This document shows positions 55,801 to 64,000 of a DNA stretch of 64,000 bases, in pieces. The stretch's first letter is position 1; each line of letters starts with the position of its first letter. Below the pieces are notes generated by a model. That model did not search any database, was not told the DNA's origin, and saw only the letters and a list, made by a program, of their open reading frames with translations. Source of the stretch: Nostoc sp. FACHB-110 (GTDB taxonomy: Bacteria > Cyanobacteriota > Cyanobacteriia > Cyanobacteriales > Nostocaceae); the NCBI RefSeq assembly GCF_014697425.1, contig NZ_JACJRU010000005.1:62001-126000 (forward strand), given 5' to 3'. A program made the position numbers and the translations under genes.

Positions 55801-55838
55801 AGGACTATTAATAATCGCCAGCACCACTTTCGCAACAT
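52836..55838 (-). CDS. UPF0182 family large membrane protein
   Basis: 1000 residues. The N-terminal 390 residues hold seven or so membrane helices with long loops; the remainder is a large soluble part with conserved stretches ([66 protein letters not shown]) and a Pro-rich C-terminus. This is the UPF0182 (COG1615) family, common in cyanobacteria and actinobacteria, with no established function. The length agrees with homologues. The gene is upstream of and in line with the cyclase gene, but cotranscription is uncertain. Confidence 0.93.
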   Translation of the reverse strand: MLRKWCWRLLIVLLGLWFLLDLGSRLGAEIFWFHEVGYLSVFWLRLLTKGILWLVVTIISAVYLFGNLFLARRLKYPQSWKIDQVRLEEGGLQAEFKNLLSPQSAKFNDKQTTDQPTLQLRWLIPLVLILSLLIGLMLAHYGQVAFAYWQASTKRVGQPVLSLFRLETIWQLGTQITAQVLYGGLVAGVAIAILIYPRILLTAIAGIFTLLFGWIVHHNWAKVLQYFHPTQFNYSDPLFSRDISFYIFSLPVWELLELWLMGLFLFGFAAVSLTYLLSADSLSQGIFPGFSSQQQRHLYGMGGLLMLVVALSYWLSRYELVYSRQGVIYGASYTDVNVQLPAYNVLCVLAVAIAFYLLWRTVFWRPKSRSRGWVFYGFGVYLVIAVVAGVILPSLVQNFIVLPNELQREEPYIQRTIALTRQAFGLEAIDARTFNPQGTLTQADLRTNALTIRNIRLWDQRPLLDTNRQLQQIRPYYRFPDADIDRYTLATEATANRPAAPPNTIASAPTSDSAEKRQVLIAARELDYGAVPQQAQTWVNRHLIYTHGYGFTVSPVNTVGPGGLPEYFVKDIASSSDGPLTTANAAIRNSIPIGLPRIYYGEITNTYVMTGTRVRELDYPSGSDNAYNIYDGRGGVSIGSRWRRWLFAMYLKDWQMLFTRDFLPDTKVLFRRNVNQRIRAIAPFLKFDSNPYLVAADVNSDVPDIKNKLYWIIDAYTTSDRYPYSDPDKNGINYIRNSVKVVIDAYNGTVNFYIADTRDPIINTWATILPKMFQPLSAMPATLRTHVRYPLDFFQTQAEQLITYHMTDPQVFYNREDQWQIPNEIYGSEARPVEPYYLITSLPNVQLEEFLLFLPYTPRQRTNLIAWLAARSDEENYGKLLLYIFPKERLVYGTEQIEARINQDPVISQQISLWNRQGSRAIQGNLLVIPIEQSLLYVEPIYLEAAQNSLPTLVRVVVAYENRIVMAQTLEQALQGIFQPEITPPPPIVRPFEEGTTPSQ

Positions 55839-56186
55839 TTTTTGGTAGCTAAACTAAGGGAATAGGGAACAGGGAAAAATACTTATCACCTGTCACCTAC
55901 ATTACTGGGAACCCATCTCAAAAAACAACGATTACGCTGTTGAGAGGTTGATAATTTAAACGCAGAGTTACGCAAAGTTAAGCGCAAAGGGGCGCAAAGT
56001 TATTCAAATTTACTACTAAAATTCCTAATCCCCACTCTCGACTGCCTATTCCCAGCCTCTACAACTAGTTTAGAAGCCAAACGAGATTGCTATAGTTATA
56101 ATTTTTATCGGTTAATATGGCGATCGCATATTCAAGAATAGCAAAATTGCCTGATATTTTTAAGGTGTGAGATTTAACTCTAAATT
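55839..56186. other. Non-coding spacer with short direct repeats
   Basis: 348 bp between divergent genes. It includes the run ACGCAGAGTTA, ACGCAAAGTTA, GCGCAAAG, GCGCAAAGTTA (about 55962-56001), a degenerate direct repeat of 10-11 bases. No gene. Confidence 0.6.
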
Positions 56187-56621
56187 ATGCTCAGTAGTGT
56201 TGACCGTTTGTTATTTGTGCGGCGAGTCCCGATTTTTAAGGAATTACGGGATGATTTTATTGTCCGGCTGACTTCTGTAATGCACGAGTTGTCATTTCCG
56301 GCTAACTATACCATTTTTAGACAGGGTGAAGAAGGGCGATCGCTTTACATTGTGGTCTCAGGTAGAGTTAAAGTCCACATTGGCAATAAACTTTTGGCAG
56401 AAGTAGAACAGGGAAAATACTTTGGGGAAATGGCAGTGTTTGATACTCAAACTCGTTCTGCTACCGCCACCACCATAGAACCTTGCGAATGTCTAGAATT
56501 AACTCAAGAGCAACTCTATGATGCTATAGAAGAAACGCCCGAAATAGCTGTCAATATTATTCGGGAATTATCTCGCCTAATTCGGAAATTAAATGAAAGT
56601 GTTGACGTAAATCACTCATAA
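56187..56621 (+). CDS. Cyclic-nucleotide-binding domain protein
   Basis: 144 residues made almost entirely of a CRP-type nucleotide-binding domain (VPIFKELRDDFI ... IFRQGEEGRSLYIVVSGRVKVH) with the phosphate-binding cassette FGEMAVFDTQTRSATA, which keeps the Gly-Glu and Arg-Ser contacts for cAMP or a similar ligand. No DNA-binding helix-turn-helix follows. It may regulate a partner protein in response to cyclic nucleotide. It converges with the degenerate histidine kinase at 56690, 68 bp away. Confidence 0.9.
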   Translation: MLSSVDRLLFVRRVPIFKELRDDFIVRLTSVMHELSFPANYTIFRQGEEGRSLYIVVSGRVKVHIGNKLLAEVEQGKYFGEMAVFDTQTRSATATTIEPCECLELTQEQLYDAIEETPEIAVNIIRELSRLIRKLNESVDVNHS

Positions 56622-56689
56622 AATTATAATTTTGCCAATCCAACTTTGCCGCTCAATTTTCATCAGCTGGGCTAAAGCTAGCAAAAATA

Positions 56690-58135
56690 TCAGACTTCAT
56701 ACTTAATGCTTTGCTTATGCTGAGAGCTTACTTCTAAAGGTAAGAAAATAGTCATCACTTCGCCATATTGCGGACGTTGACGCACAATTAATTTACCGCC
56801 AATCGCTTGGAATAAATGTTTGGTCGCATTTAAATTCAAACTAATTGTGCCTGTTTCTGGTTGAAACATCAATAGCTGACCAAGAGCTTTGCGAATTGGT
56901 GGTGCAACAGTATCTGCGGTTTCTTGACACTGGGGTTGCGGCGACAATTGCAATTTAAGTTGGTCGCCTGCGGGGATTACTTGCACTTGAATATGGCTAC
57001 CAGCAGGTAAATTGCGGGTAAAGTTCTCCATCAAACCCGTCAATACCCGGTCTAGCATATTGGGATTACTCACCACTGTAGGTAATTGTTGCGGTAACAC
57101 CACCTCTAAAGTTAAATTGCGGCGATTTGCTGCTTGTTGCCAACGCGGGATACTTTGTTGCAACACTTGGTCTAATGACATAGGAGTGAGATGAGTGTTG
57201 GCAGATTTCCCTGCTGCACAGGTTTCTAATTCTGCCGCCTTAAACAATAATTCCATCCGGTCAATTTGCTCAGTACACTCATGATCTATCACTTGTAAGC
57301 GCTTGATGACATTAGCAGGTAAATCCCGCCGCTTTAATAGCAAGCGAGTCATAGTACGGATAGTAGTCAAGGGGGTGCGAACTTCATGCGCAAAAGCTTG
57401 CAGCAATTCTACATCCGGTTTTGATGATGCGGCATTAGGAATTACGGTTTGAAAATTGGGGATATGCGATGGAGAATTGACTACATTCGTACCCACTTCT
57501 ACATCTTTGCTCACTTCCGAGGGTAATTCTTGCAACAGCAATTGGCTAAACTGCATCACAATCCGATAATCAGGCGCGACTGGGGAATATTGCTGCACTA
57601 CGGCATCGAGTTGCGCGCAAAAATCGGGATTAGTTAGCATAACTCGCGCACCAATAGCTCGCCAAGCTTGCTGTACCACCTCTGGCTCAAAAGAAAAAGA
57701 AAACTTTTTGTGACCATCCTTGCATTCTGCCAACACCAACACTAGGCGAAACTTATCTGTAAATACCAAACAAAATTGTTCCACCACCAGGGGATCGGCA
57801 GGAAGTAAGGGAAGCACCGCTTCCTCGGGCGAATCTTGTTCGGTTTCCATCACCGCAGTTGGCATTTGAAACGGCATCAACGCCAAAGGATTAAACGGCT
57901 TGGCGGTAAAAGTCACCGTTTGTAAGTTTTGCGTCAGTATTGGTTGACTAAATAAAGGTGCAGGTGCGGTTAAGACTAAACCTTTGCTAGCAGCTAAAGT
58001 ATTAATCAGCAAATTTTCGGTTGCTGCTAAACTAATACGCCATTGTCGCTCCGCTTTGGCTGGTGAACATTCAGCCATAGTTGATTGACTTTCGGCTAAA
58101 ACTTCACTCAGACTTGGCAAGATCCATTCGTACAC
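56690..58135 (-). CDS. Histidine kinase with degenerate ATPase domain
   Basis: 481 residues. The N-terminal 240 residues are of unknown fold (conserved opening MYEWILPSLSEVL, no membrane helices). HisKA follows with H250 in AFAHEVRTPLTTIRTMTRLL. The ATPase region has an N-box-like RVLTGLMENFTRN but lacks the D-x-G-x-G and G-x-G-x-G boxes; it reads QLKLQLSPQPQCQ and GTISLNLNATKHLFQAIGGK instead. It may be a poor or non-catalytic kinase, or rely on a partner. It converges with the nucleotide-binding gene. Confidence 0.85.
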   Translation of the reverse strand: MYEWILPSLSEVLAESQSTMAECSPAKAERQWRISLAATENLLINTLAASKGLVLTAPAPLFSQPILTQNLQTVTFTAKPFNPLALMPFQMPTAVMETEQDSPEEAVLPLLPADPLVVEQFCLVFTDKFRLVLVLAECKDGHKKFSFSFEPEVVQQAWRAIGARVMLTNPDFCAQLDAVVQQYSPVAPDYRIVMQFSQLLLQELPSEVSKDVEVGTNVVNSPSHIPNFQTVIPNAASSKPDVELLQAFAHEVRTPLTTIRTMTRLLLKRRDLPANVIKRLQVIDHECTEQIDRMELLFKAAELETCAAGKSANTHLTPMSLDQVLQQSIPRWQQAANRRNLTLEVVLPQQLPTVVSNPNMLDRVLTGLMENFTRNLPAGSHIQVQVIPAGDQLKLQLSPQPQCQETADTVAPPIRKALGQLLMFQPETGTISLNLNATKHLFQAIGGKLIVRQRPQYGEVMTIFLPLEVSSQHKQSIKYEV

Positions 58136-59592
58136 AGGTTTTCACCCCTTAAGTGGAGAGCGACTACTAACGTGGAGATTTAATAAATTCTTCCTAATTA
58201 AGAGGTTATAGGCATTTGTGTATCAGCGACAGTCGTAGAACCGAACAAGATAAGCGCAATAACAGTAAACACTCAAAGATAGATAATGTGATTCGACAAA
58301 TTTGTACAGAAACGACAAAACCCTCTCCCCTGCCACGCTAGTCACTGTTAGTCGAGCAAACCGCTCAACGCGCTAGCTCCCCCGCGGCCTGAATAATAAG
58401 TCTTTAACAGGAAACGTATGAGTCCATTTGCCATCTCGGCAGAAGCCAAGACGGCAAATTGGCGAACCCGGAGGGTAGTCTCGATGAAACAAGTTTCATA
58501 GCCAAGCATGAAAGTGAGACTAGCATTTTTACTCAGCACGGGCTAAACGCCCCGCTACCGCTAACAGCACTCAGCACTTTCAAGTCAGATGGGAAAGAAT
58601 TATTCGCCCTCAATGGTCATAGTTCTTATGTAAATGCCGTTGTCATACCATTTCACGAAAATTCTGATGGTTTTTCATTCTTTCTCCCTGCCCCCCTGCG
58701 ACACATTTGTATCAAACTTAAAGTGAAACGGTATCATCACCCCCAAAAGAAAGGCGAAAAATCAGGGAGGAGGCATTTTTTACATCTAGAAGAGATAGAC
58801 AGAAACACGATGAAGAAGTAATTTGATCTGCCAAAGTTTTCATTGATGCTATTATTCAAATCACATTCAAAAATGCTGGAATTAATCAAATTTGACAGTT
58901 TTTATGTTTGCTACTTTAACAAATCAGTGGAGAGTTAGCATTTTAGGAAATAAAATTTAAGATTTTTTTAATAAAAAATCGATATTTTTCTGTTAGATTT
59001 GCGCAAATCTTTTACTATTTTTATGTAGGTCGAAATAGTTTCAACGAAGAGCGATCGCCTCAACAAAGATTGCCGCGATCGCTTGAAATTCTAGAGGAAA
59101 TTATGTTGACTATTCATTATCAAATCATTTCATGACACTAGTGAATGTAAATAATGATAACCATCTATTAACCATAGTTAATGTTTTGATAACCAAATTA
59201 ACTGTTTCATCCTCAACTCATCTTGATCCCTCGCTACTGCCAGCAATGAGTCAGACAAATAAGAATGCTAAACTCCTATGAAATTAGAAAAATAAAATAA
59301 ATTTACCTAAGCATTTTTCATTCGCATTAGCAATTGCTCAGTTTTTGATGATTCAGAGCAAATAAATAACCAAAATTGATTAATTTTATCGGATCATTTC
59401 TTTAAGATGAGAACGTTACGTATATTTCCATTAAGTAATCGGGAGAAATTGCATCAACTATAGCAAAATGAAACTACAAGTTTTTCTGAAAATTCCGGTT
59501 GCTAGCAACTCAAAAAATAGTCTGTAGTGTGGTTTGAGTAGTGTGAATGCACAACTAGACTTGTGTATCTATAGACATGGTGAGGTGAAAAT
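58136..59592. other. 1.45-kb non-coding region
   Basis: Open frames here (58348-58539 minus, 58459-58821 plus) have no family character. It contains a hairpin around 58431-58463 (ATTTGCC / GGCAAAT), the repeat at 58645-58734 and AT-rich DNA up to the pentapeptide gene. Nothing else is recognised. Confidence 0.65.
58645..58734. repeat. Short inverted-repeat element, family C, copy 2
   Basis: Ends ATACCATTTCACGAAAATTC and AACTTAAAGTGAAACGGTAT are imperfect inverted repeats (about 18 of 24 positions), enclosing CTCCCTGCCCCCCTGCG. Paired with 43186-43286. Confidence 0.85.
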
Positions 59593-60141
59593 ATGGATGC
59601 GAAGAAACTCCTAGATTCATATGCGGCAGGAGAACGGGAATTTATCGGTGTAAACCTTCATCAAATCAATCTGTCGGGTGCAGACTTAAGAGGTGCAAAC
59701 TTTGCTGAAGCTGACTTCAGTGGGGCAGATTTAAGCCAAGCTAACTTGAGTGGATGCAGCTTTAGCAGAGCAAACTTGACAGATGCAGATATTAGTGGAG
59801 CTAATTTGAGTCGGGCAAACTTAAGTGAAGTCAATTTAATCGGTGCAGACTTAATTAGAGCTAACCTCGAAAGAACTAATCTCAGCCGTGCAGATTTACG
59901 GGGTGCTAACTTGTTGTTAGCTAACTTATCCAGTGCTAATCTCAGCGAAGCAGAAATGAGTGGCGCAGACTTTAGCGGTGCTAACCTCAAAAGAGCTAAT
60001 TTGATTGCTACTAATATTAATGAAGCAGAAATTAGCGGTGCAGATTTAAGCAAAGCAATCATTACTGAATATGAGATGAGTGGCAAAATCTTACATTTAG
60101 GTTTATCTCATAAATGGGTAACTTGGGCTGGCAGCTATTAA
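59593..60141 (+). CDS. Pentapeptide-repeat protein
   Basis: 182 residues. From about residue 25 to 155 the sequence is a continuous run of A(D/N)LxX pentapeptides (for example ANLSGCSFSRANLTDADISG), which fold into a right-handed quadrilateral beta-helix. The C-terminal piece (EYEMSGKILHLGLSHKWV) is not repetitive. There is no signal peptide, so it is cytoplasmic. Such proteins are numerous in cyanobacteria and mostly of unknown function. The ribosome-binding site is GAGGTG. A strong terminator follows. Confidence 0.93.
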   Translation: MDAKKLLDSYAAGEREFIGVNLHQINLSGADLRGANFAEADFSGADLSQANLSGCSFSRANLTDADISGANLSRANLSEVNLIGADLIRANLERTNLSRADLRGANLLLANLSSANLSEAEMSGADFSGANLKRANLIATNINEAEISGADLSKAIITEYEMSGKILHLGLSHKWVTWAGSY

Positions 60142-60163
60142 ATGACTACAGGATGTCATAAAA

Positions 60164-60187
60164 AGAGGCACAATGTCTTGTGCCTCT
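60164..60187 (+). terminator. Intrinsic terminator of the pentapeptide gene
   Basis: AGAGGCACAA-TGTC-TTGTGCCTCT, perfect 10-bp stem, followed after a few As by TTTGTTTTTT. It could also serve the convergent gene at 60215. Confidence 0.85.
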
Positions 60188-60214
60188 AAAAATTTGTTTT
60201 TTACAACAGATATA

Positions 60215-60568
60215 TTAATAAACTAAAGGTCTTGCGCCACTCATTTGGCGCAAAGAATTAATGCAAGCCGGACAGTCACAACCAAATAAAGTCACAGCCA
60301 TCTCGCTTTCTTGGTCACTGAACTCTAGCATTGGCACGTTATCGTTAGAAAATTCCACCTCAGCTTGCTTTGTCGGAATTTGTGCCAATACAGAAGCTCT
60401 AGCACACACTAAACCAACCTTGTGTTTGTTTCGGATACAAGATAAACGGTCTTCAGTACTTTTTACTACTGGCTCAGTTGCTTGTGCTTGATTAACCATC
60501 GCTGTCATAGACAGAACAGAGCTAATCAGCATAGGAGTTGAAAGTAAACTCAGTATGATTTTGTTCAT
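60215..60568 (-). CDS. Secreted Cys-containing protein, unknown function
   Basis: 117 residues from ATG 60568, chosen because AGGA lies just upstream and it gives a signal peptide with cleavage after QAQA; an upstream in-frame ATG at 60598 is less likely. The mature part has five Cys, including the pair-rich FGCDCPACINSLRQM near the C-terminus and LSCIRN, VCARAS earlier, so disulphides or metal binding are plausible. No family is recognised. It converges with the pentapeptide gene across a terminator. Confidence 0.7.
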   Translation of the reverse strand: MNKIILSLLSTPMLISSVLSMTAMVNQAQATEPVVKSTEDRLSCIRNKHKVGLVCARASVLAQIPTKQAEVEFSNDNVPMLEFSDQESEMAVTLFGCDCPACINSLRQMSGARPLVY

Positions 60569-61052
60569 TTCCTGGAAAAATAGTGCGGCTGCGGACAATA
60601 CATTGATTAAATCTTACATTTATGTCGATCGTCCATCAGGAGTTTATCTTAACCAAAAAAAGACGCGTAATTAAAATAATTGCGGAAATCGGGTTTTCTC
60701 AAAAATAAAAGTAATGCTGATTTAATTGAAAGCTGAAGAATTAAAATTATTGTAATTCATTATGACACTCATAGATTATAACTAATGCTTGAAAAATGAC
60801 CCAATATTTAAGATAAATAATCACATATTGCATTTACAAACCAATATTTTCCACTAGCCATCAGATAGATAAAATTAACCAAAAATCAGCATAAACTATA
60901 GATTATCAAGCAAAGAAAGTAACAAATTTAGGGTGTAACTGGATTCATAAGCAACCAAAAATTACCCAGAGTAAATTTAGATTCACTCTGGGTTTCTTTG
61001 CTATTATTCTTCAGACTTATTCGTTTTCAACAGCCTCTATTAAAGCCATATA
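60569..61052. other. Non-coding region upstream of the secreted protein
   Basis: 484 bp of AT-rich DNA. It holds the terminator of the carotenoid-protein gene (60965-60992) and the promoter region of the 60215 gene; no gene is seen. Confidence 0.65.
60965..60992 (-). terminator. Intrinsic terminator of the carotenoid-protein gene
   Basis: CCCAGAGT / ACTCTGGG stem with a 12-base loop about 60 bases after the stop; on the minus strand it is followed by TAATTTTTGG. Confidence 0.75.
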
Positions 61053-61544
61053 TTAAACTTCAGCACCCGCTTTTGGTTCAGCACCCATTGGGGAAACATA
61101 ATCGCGGAAGAGATTAATTTGCTGTTCAAAAGCTAATTCTTTGACTTTCTCTAGCAATGTTTCTGCTTGTGAGGAAAGATTATAGCCAGCAGGCACAGGA
61201 ATAATTACACTGCTGTCCATACCTTGAGATAAACGATACCAAAATAGCAGTTTAGTAGTATCGCCTAAAGAACCATATTCACGGCTAATTTGAGTATCGG
61301 CTTGATTAATTAAGTCACGTTGAACTTGTAGTTGTTCTTCATGGCTTAATTCTTTGACTTGATTAAATAAACCTTCAGCAATTTCCGGAGAAACCGTGCT
61401 AGCAGCAGGGGCGGCTGGAGTAACATCTTTACCCATTTCTTTATATATGAACCAGAATAAACCTAGTTGTTCATCTACATCTAATTTTCTCCAAGATTCG
61501 ACACATTCACGAATTGTCGGGTCACTAGTTTGAGTATAAGTCAT
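61053..61544 (-). CDS. Helical carotenoid protein (OCP N-terminal-domain homologue)
   Basis: 163 residues, matching the N-terminal carotenoid-binding domain of the orange carotenoid protein and lacking the NTF2-like C-terminal domain. Residues that line the carotenoid tunnel in OCP have equivalents: W31 and Y34 in FWFIYKEMG (OCP W41, Y44), W102 in FWYRLSQGM (W110) and R147 in NLFRDYV (R155). Helical carotenoid proteins bind a keto-carotenoid and act as singlet-oxygen quenchers or, in some clades, phycobilisome quenchers. The C-terminal tail GAEPKAGAEV is extra. It has its own terminator and is divergent from the hybrid kinase at 61892. Confidence 0.95.
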   Translation of the reverse strand: MTYTQTSDPTIRECVESWRKLDVDEQLGLFWFIYKEMGKDVTPAAPAASTVSPEIAEGLFNQVKELSHEEQLQVQRDLINQADTQISREYGSLGDTTKLLFWYRLSQGMDSSVIIPVPAGYNLSSQAETLLEKVKELAFEQQINLFRDYVSPMGAEPKAGAEV

Positions 61545-61891
61545 GACTAATTTGCTTGTATTTTATGATTGCCAATAGTCACCTTAACAAACAGGTATTT
61601 AATGTTTAACCCCACTAAAGACAGATGTCTCTTCACCAAAAGGAATCATCAATAAATAAAGCACAGAATTATCAAAATATATGGAATTTCAATAATTAAT
61701 AGGTTATTGAGCAGCGAAATCTTACACCGGGTAGATAAAAATTAGAGGGTGGGTGAGATAGTCAACTATGAAGCAACTAACTTGGGATATATAAGGTTTA
61801 GACAAATATGTGAGTATCAGTAATTTATGGGGAAATCTAAGAATAACGTAGAATTTCTGCTGATTTGACTTTGTGATTAAGGAGCAAACCC
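61545..61891. other. Divergent upstream region of carotenoid protein and hybrid kinase
   Basis: 347 bp holding the promoters of both genes. A minus-strand open frame (61722-61946) overlaps the kinase start and is not credible. No clear operator found. Confidence 0.55.
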
Positions 61892-64000
61892 TTGATACAA
61901 AAAAACTCCATACTATCGATATCTCACAAAAAAATTCCCGGCTCACGTAATTTACTAATTCGATTTATTGTTGGTGGGACAACCATTTTAGTCAGTATTT
62001 CGGCATATTTTAGCTATCAAGCTGCCAGAAATATGACACTCAAGGATTTAAGACAAAGTGCTTTTTTAGAAGTACAGAGAGGATCTGATGAAATTGAGGA
62101 GTGGTTACACGTCCGCCAAGTAGAAGTAGAAACCTTGGCTAATACTCCGACTGTGCGTTCCTTAAATTGGTCTGTTGCAGAACCTTATTTAACCGCAGAA
62201 GTTAAGCGGATCAAAGAATTTTTCTTTTTTCAAATGGTTAACCGTGATGGTTCATTTGCTAATACCAAAGTTGGGCGATCAAAGAAAAATATTCAAGATA
62301 GAGATTTCTTTCAAAAAGCGATCGCAGGTAAAAGCAATATTTCCGATCCCTTCATTAGCCGTTCTACAGGAATTCCCTTAATTGCGATCGCTACTCCGAT
62401 TTGGGCAAATAATCCCCAAGTTAATTCACCCATCGGAGTTTTCCACGGTAATGTGACAGTCGATCACATCAAAGAGGTCGTCGATTCCCTGAAATACGGC
62501 CCCAATAGTTACGCTTTTGCGCTGAATTCTCAAGGACAAGCCATTGTCCATCCAAATTTAACTTTAATGTCCACCGTTGAAAAACCTGCACCTAGCTTAC
62601 TCAACGTTGATGATTGCCATTTAAATGCGATCGCTCAACGGATGGTCAACAAACAGCAGGGAATTGAGTTGATGGAAATTGACGGTACATATAAATATGT
62701 AGCTTATCTGCCGTTAAAATATACTAATTGGTCAGTAGCTTTAGTCATTCCCCGCCAGAATATCGAATCTCGACTGCAATTTCTCGATGCGATCGCTTTA
62801 ATTGTCGGTGGGCTGACAGTCACCATGATTACTGTCTTGTGGAGAGTCCAAGCATTTGAACAAGCTGAACTCAAAAAGTCAAAAGCCGCAGCTGATACCG
62901 CTAACCTAGCGAAAAGCGAATTTTTGGCTAATATGAGTCACGAACTGCGAACACCCTTAAATGGTATTCTTGGCTGCGCGCAAATTTTACTGCGTTCTTC
63001 AACTTTACCTGAGCCAGAGCAGTATCACGTCAATATTATTGAGCAATGTGGCTCCCATCTGCTGACTTTAATTAATGACATTTTAGATTTGTCTAAAATT
63101 GAAGCTAAAAAGCTAGAACTCCATCCTCATGATGTGCATTTACCTTCTTTTTTGCAAGGAATGGTGGAAATCTGCCAAATTCGGGCAGCACAAAAAGGTA
63201 TTTTGTTTGTCTATCAACCCGCAATTAACTTACCCCCCGGGGTTCATATCGATGCCAAAAGATTACGTCAAGTATTATTAAATCTGCTGGGAAATGCCAT
63301 CAAATTTACAGATGTAGGTCAGGTAAGTTTCCATGTGGAAGTGATCGAGCAACCCGCCAATGAGCAGCAGATAGTTAAACATCGGATTCGCTTTAAAATC
63401 CAAGATACAGGAATTGGCATAGCTCCGGCGGAGTTAAGCCAAATTTTTCTGCCCTTTGAACAAGTAGGTGAGAAAAAGCGCCAAGCTGAAGGTACTGGTC
63501 TTGGTTTAGCAATTACTCGGCAATTAGTACAGATGATGGGTAGTGATATCCATGTGCAAAGTCAAATTGGTCAAGGAAGTAGCTTTGGTTTTGAGTTAGA
63601 AATTCCCGCAGCCCATGATTGGGTACAGTCAGCAATGGCTGTCTCAGAGAAACAAATTATTGGCTTTGTTGGTGAACCTTACACTATTTTGATGGTTGAC
63701 GATCGCTGGGAAAATCGTACAGTGATTACAAACTTACTGCAACCATTGGGTTTTAATGTCGTGGAAGCTAACAATGGTAAAGAAGGTTTAGAAAAAGCTC
63801 TGGCTCTCCAGCCGAACTTAGTTATCACAGATTTGCTGATGCCAGAAATGGACGGCTTTGAATTGATTCAACATCTGCGTCAAACCCCAGAAATTCAAGA
63901 TGTTAAAATTATCGTCTCTTCTGCTAGCGTCTTTGAAGCCGACCAATATCGCAGTCTGCAAGCCGGCGGTGATGACTTCCTCAGCAAACCCATACAGGCT
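61892..64000 (+). CDS. Cache-domain hybrid histidine kinase, C-terminus beyond window
   Basis: 703 codons are visible without a stop. Start is TTG at 61892, supported by AAGGAG seven bases upstream; the reading then gives a membrane helix (LLIRFIVGGTTILVSISAYF), a periplasmic dCache-type sensor (about 45-295; DRDFFQKAIAGKSNISDPFI), a second helix (about 298-322), HisKA with H350 in MSHELRTPLNGIL, a complete ATPase domain (NLLGNAIKF, IQDTGIGIA, GTGLGLAI) and a receiver whose acceptor is D647 in VITDLLMPEMDG. The receiver reaches its K-P motif at the window end, so further domains may follow. It would sense a small extracellular ligand; partner unknown. Confidence 0.93.
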   Translation, partial: MIQKNSILSISHKKIPGSRNLLIRFIVGGTTILVSISAYFSYQAARNMTLKDLRQSAFLEVQRGSDEIEEWLHVRQVEVETLANTPTVRSLNWSVAEPYLTAEVKRIKEFFFFQMVNRDGSFANTKVGRSKKNIQDRDFFQKAIAGKSNISDPFISRSTGIPLIAIATPIWANNPQVNSPIGVFHGNVTVDHIKEVVDSLKYGPNSYAFALNSQGQAIVHPNLTLMSTVEKPAPSLLNVDDCHLNAIAQRMVNKQQGIELMEIDGTYKYVAYLPLKYTNWSVALVIPRQNIESRLQFLDAIALIVGGLTVTMITVLWRVQAFEQAELKKSKAAADTANLAKSEFLANMSHELRTPLNGILGCAQILLRSSTLPEPEQYHVNIIEQCGSHLLTLINDILDLSKIEAKKLELHPHDVHLPSFLQGMVEICQIRAAQKGILFVYQPAINLPPGVHIDAKRLRQVLLNLLGNAIKFTDVGQVSFHVEVIEQPANEQQIVKHRIRFKIQDTGIGIAPAELSQIFLPFEQVGEKKRQAEGTGLGLAITRQLVQMMGSDIHVQSQIGQGSSFGFELEIPAAHDWVQSAMAVSEKQIIGFVGEPYTILMVDDRWENRTVITNLLQPLGFNVVEANNGKEGLEKALALQPNLVITDLLMPEMDGFELIQHLRQTPEIQDVKIIVSSASVFEADQYRSLQAGGDDFLSKPIQA

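Noticed and set aside
55962..56001. Short direct repeats considered as a CRISPR
   Set aside because: Units are 8-11 bases with no spacers of even size, and no cas genes are present anywhere in the window.
58459..58821. 120-codon frame in the non-coding region
   Set aside because: It runs through the family C inverted repeat and shows no family features.

Overview
The window is chromosomal DNA from a filamentous, most likely heterocyst-forming (Nostocales-type) cyanobacterium. The evidence is a photosystem II gene (psbI), a helical carotenoid protein related to the N-terminal domain of the orange carotenoid protein, the palindrome GCGATCGC (HIP1) scattered through genes (for example at 1321-1328 and 2874-2881), a fused ModB-ModC transporter, the cyanobacterial LptD-like DUF3769 family, a COP23 protein, UPF0182, heptamer-based intergenic repeats and moderate-to-low GC. 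No phage, plasmid, CRISPR or IS transposase genes are visible; the only mobile-like DNA is short non-coding repeats.

Layout. 1-4.7 kb (mostly minus strand): a truncated response regulator and its GAF-domain partner, moaC, tRNA-Arg(ACG), an MFS transporter and a glycosyltransferase-TPR protein. 4.9-9.8 kb: a Hanks-type kinase, a 147-bp tandem duplication, an LptD-like outer-membrane protein and psbI (38 codons). 10-20.3 kb: a hexapeptide acyltransferase, a 1.75-kb gene desert containing a MITE-like element, a TPR membrane protein, a COP23 protein and a two-partner secretion pair (TpsA then TpsB). 20.5-23.5 kb: modA and fused modBC, preceded by a near-canonical NtcA promoter. 23.6-29.2 kb: a small membrane protein, a second kinase, an Omp85 protein and an LpxB-related protein.

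29.3-36 kb is a signalling island: a LuxR-type regulator, a PAS histidine kinase, an Rcp1-like receiver, two receiver-first hybrid kinases and a stand-alone receiver. 37-42.6 kb: an AAA+ ATPase with an Asn in place of the Walker B Asp, a PLP-dependent ammonia-lyase or racemase, an aromatic amino-acid permease overlapping kptA, and an Lgt-like membrane protein lacking the Lgt signature. 42.7-45.8 kb: an ArsR regulator and an ssuD - beta-carbonic-anhydrase - ssuE operon. 46-49.4 kb: two tandem O-methyltransferases and a sugar-nucleotide epimerase. 50.5-58.1 kb: an aldehyde dehydrogenase, a cyclase-family hydrolase, a 1000-residue UPF0182 protein, a cyclic-nucleotide-binding protein and a degenerate histidine kinase. 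59.6-64 kb: a pentapeptide-repeat protein, a secreted Cys-containing protein, the helical carotenoid protein and a large Cache-type hybrid kinase that runs off the window.

Connections. moaC (cofactor synthesis) and modABC (molybdate uptake) serve the same metal and, with a putative NtcA promoter at modA, point to nitrate reductase or nitrogenase demand. The LptD-like, Omp85, LpxB-related, TpsB and glycosyltransferase genes all concern the outer envelope. Several intergenic regions carry paired dispersed repeats, most built around degenerate heptamer runs. The most interesting items are the NtcA-mod promoter with nested operators, the ssu operon with a carbonic-anhydrase-like enzyme, the repeat families and several divergent family members (Lgt-like, AAA+, degenerate kinases).
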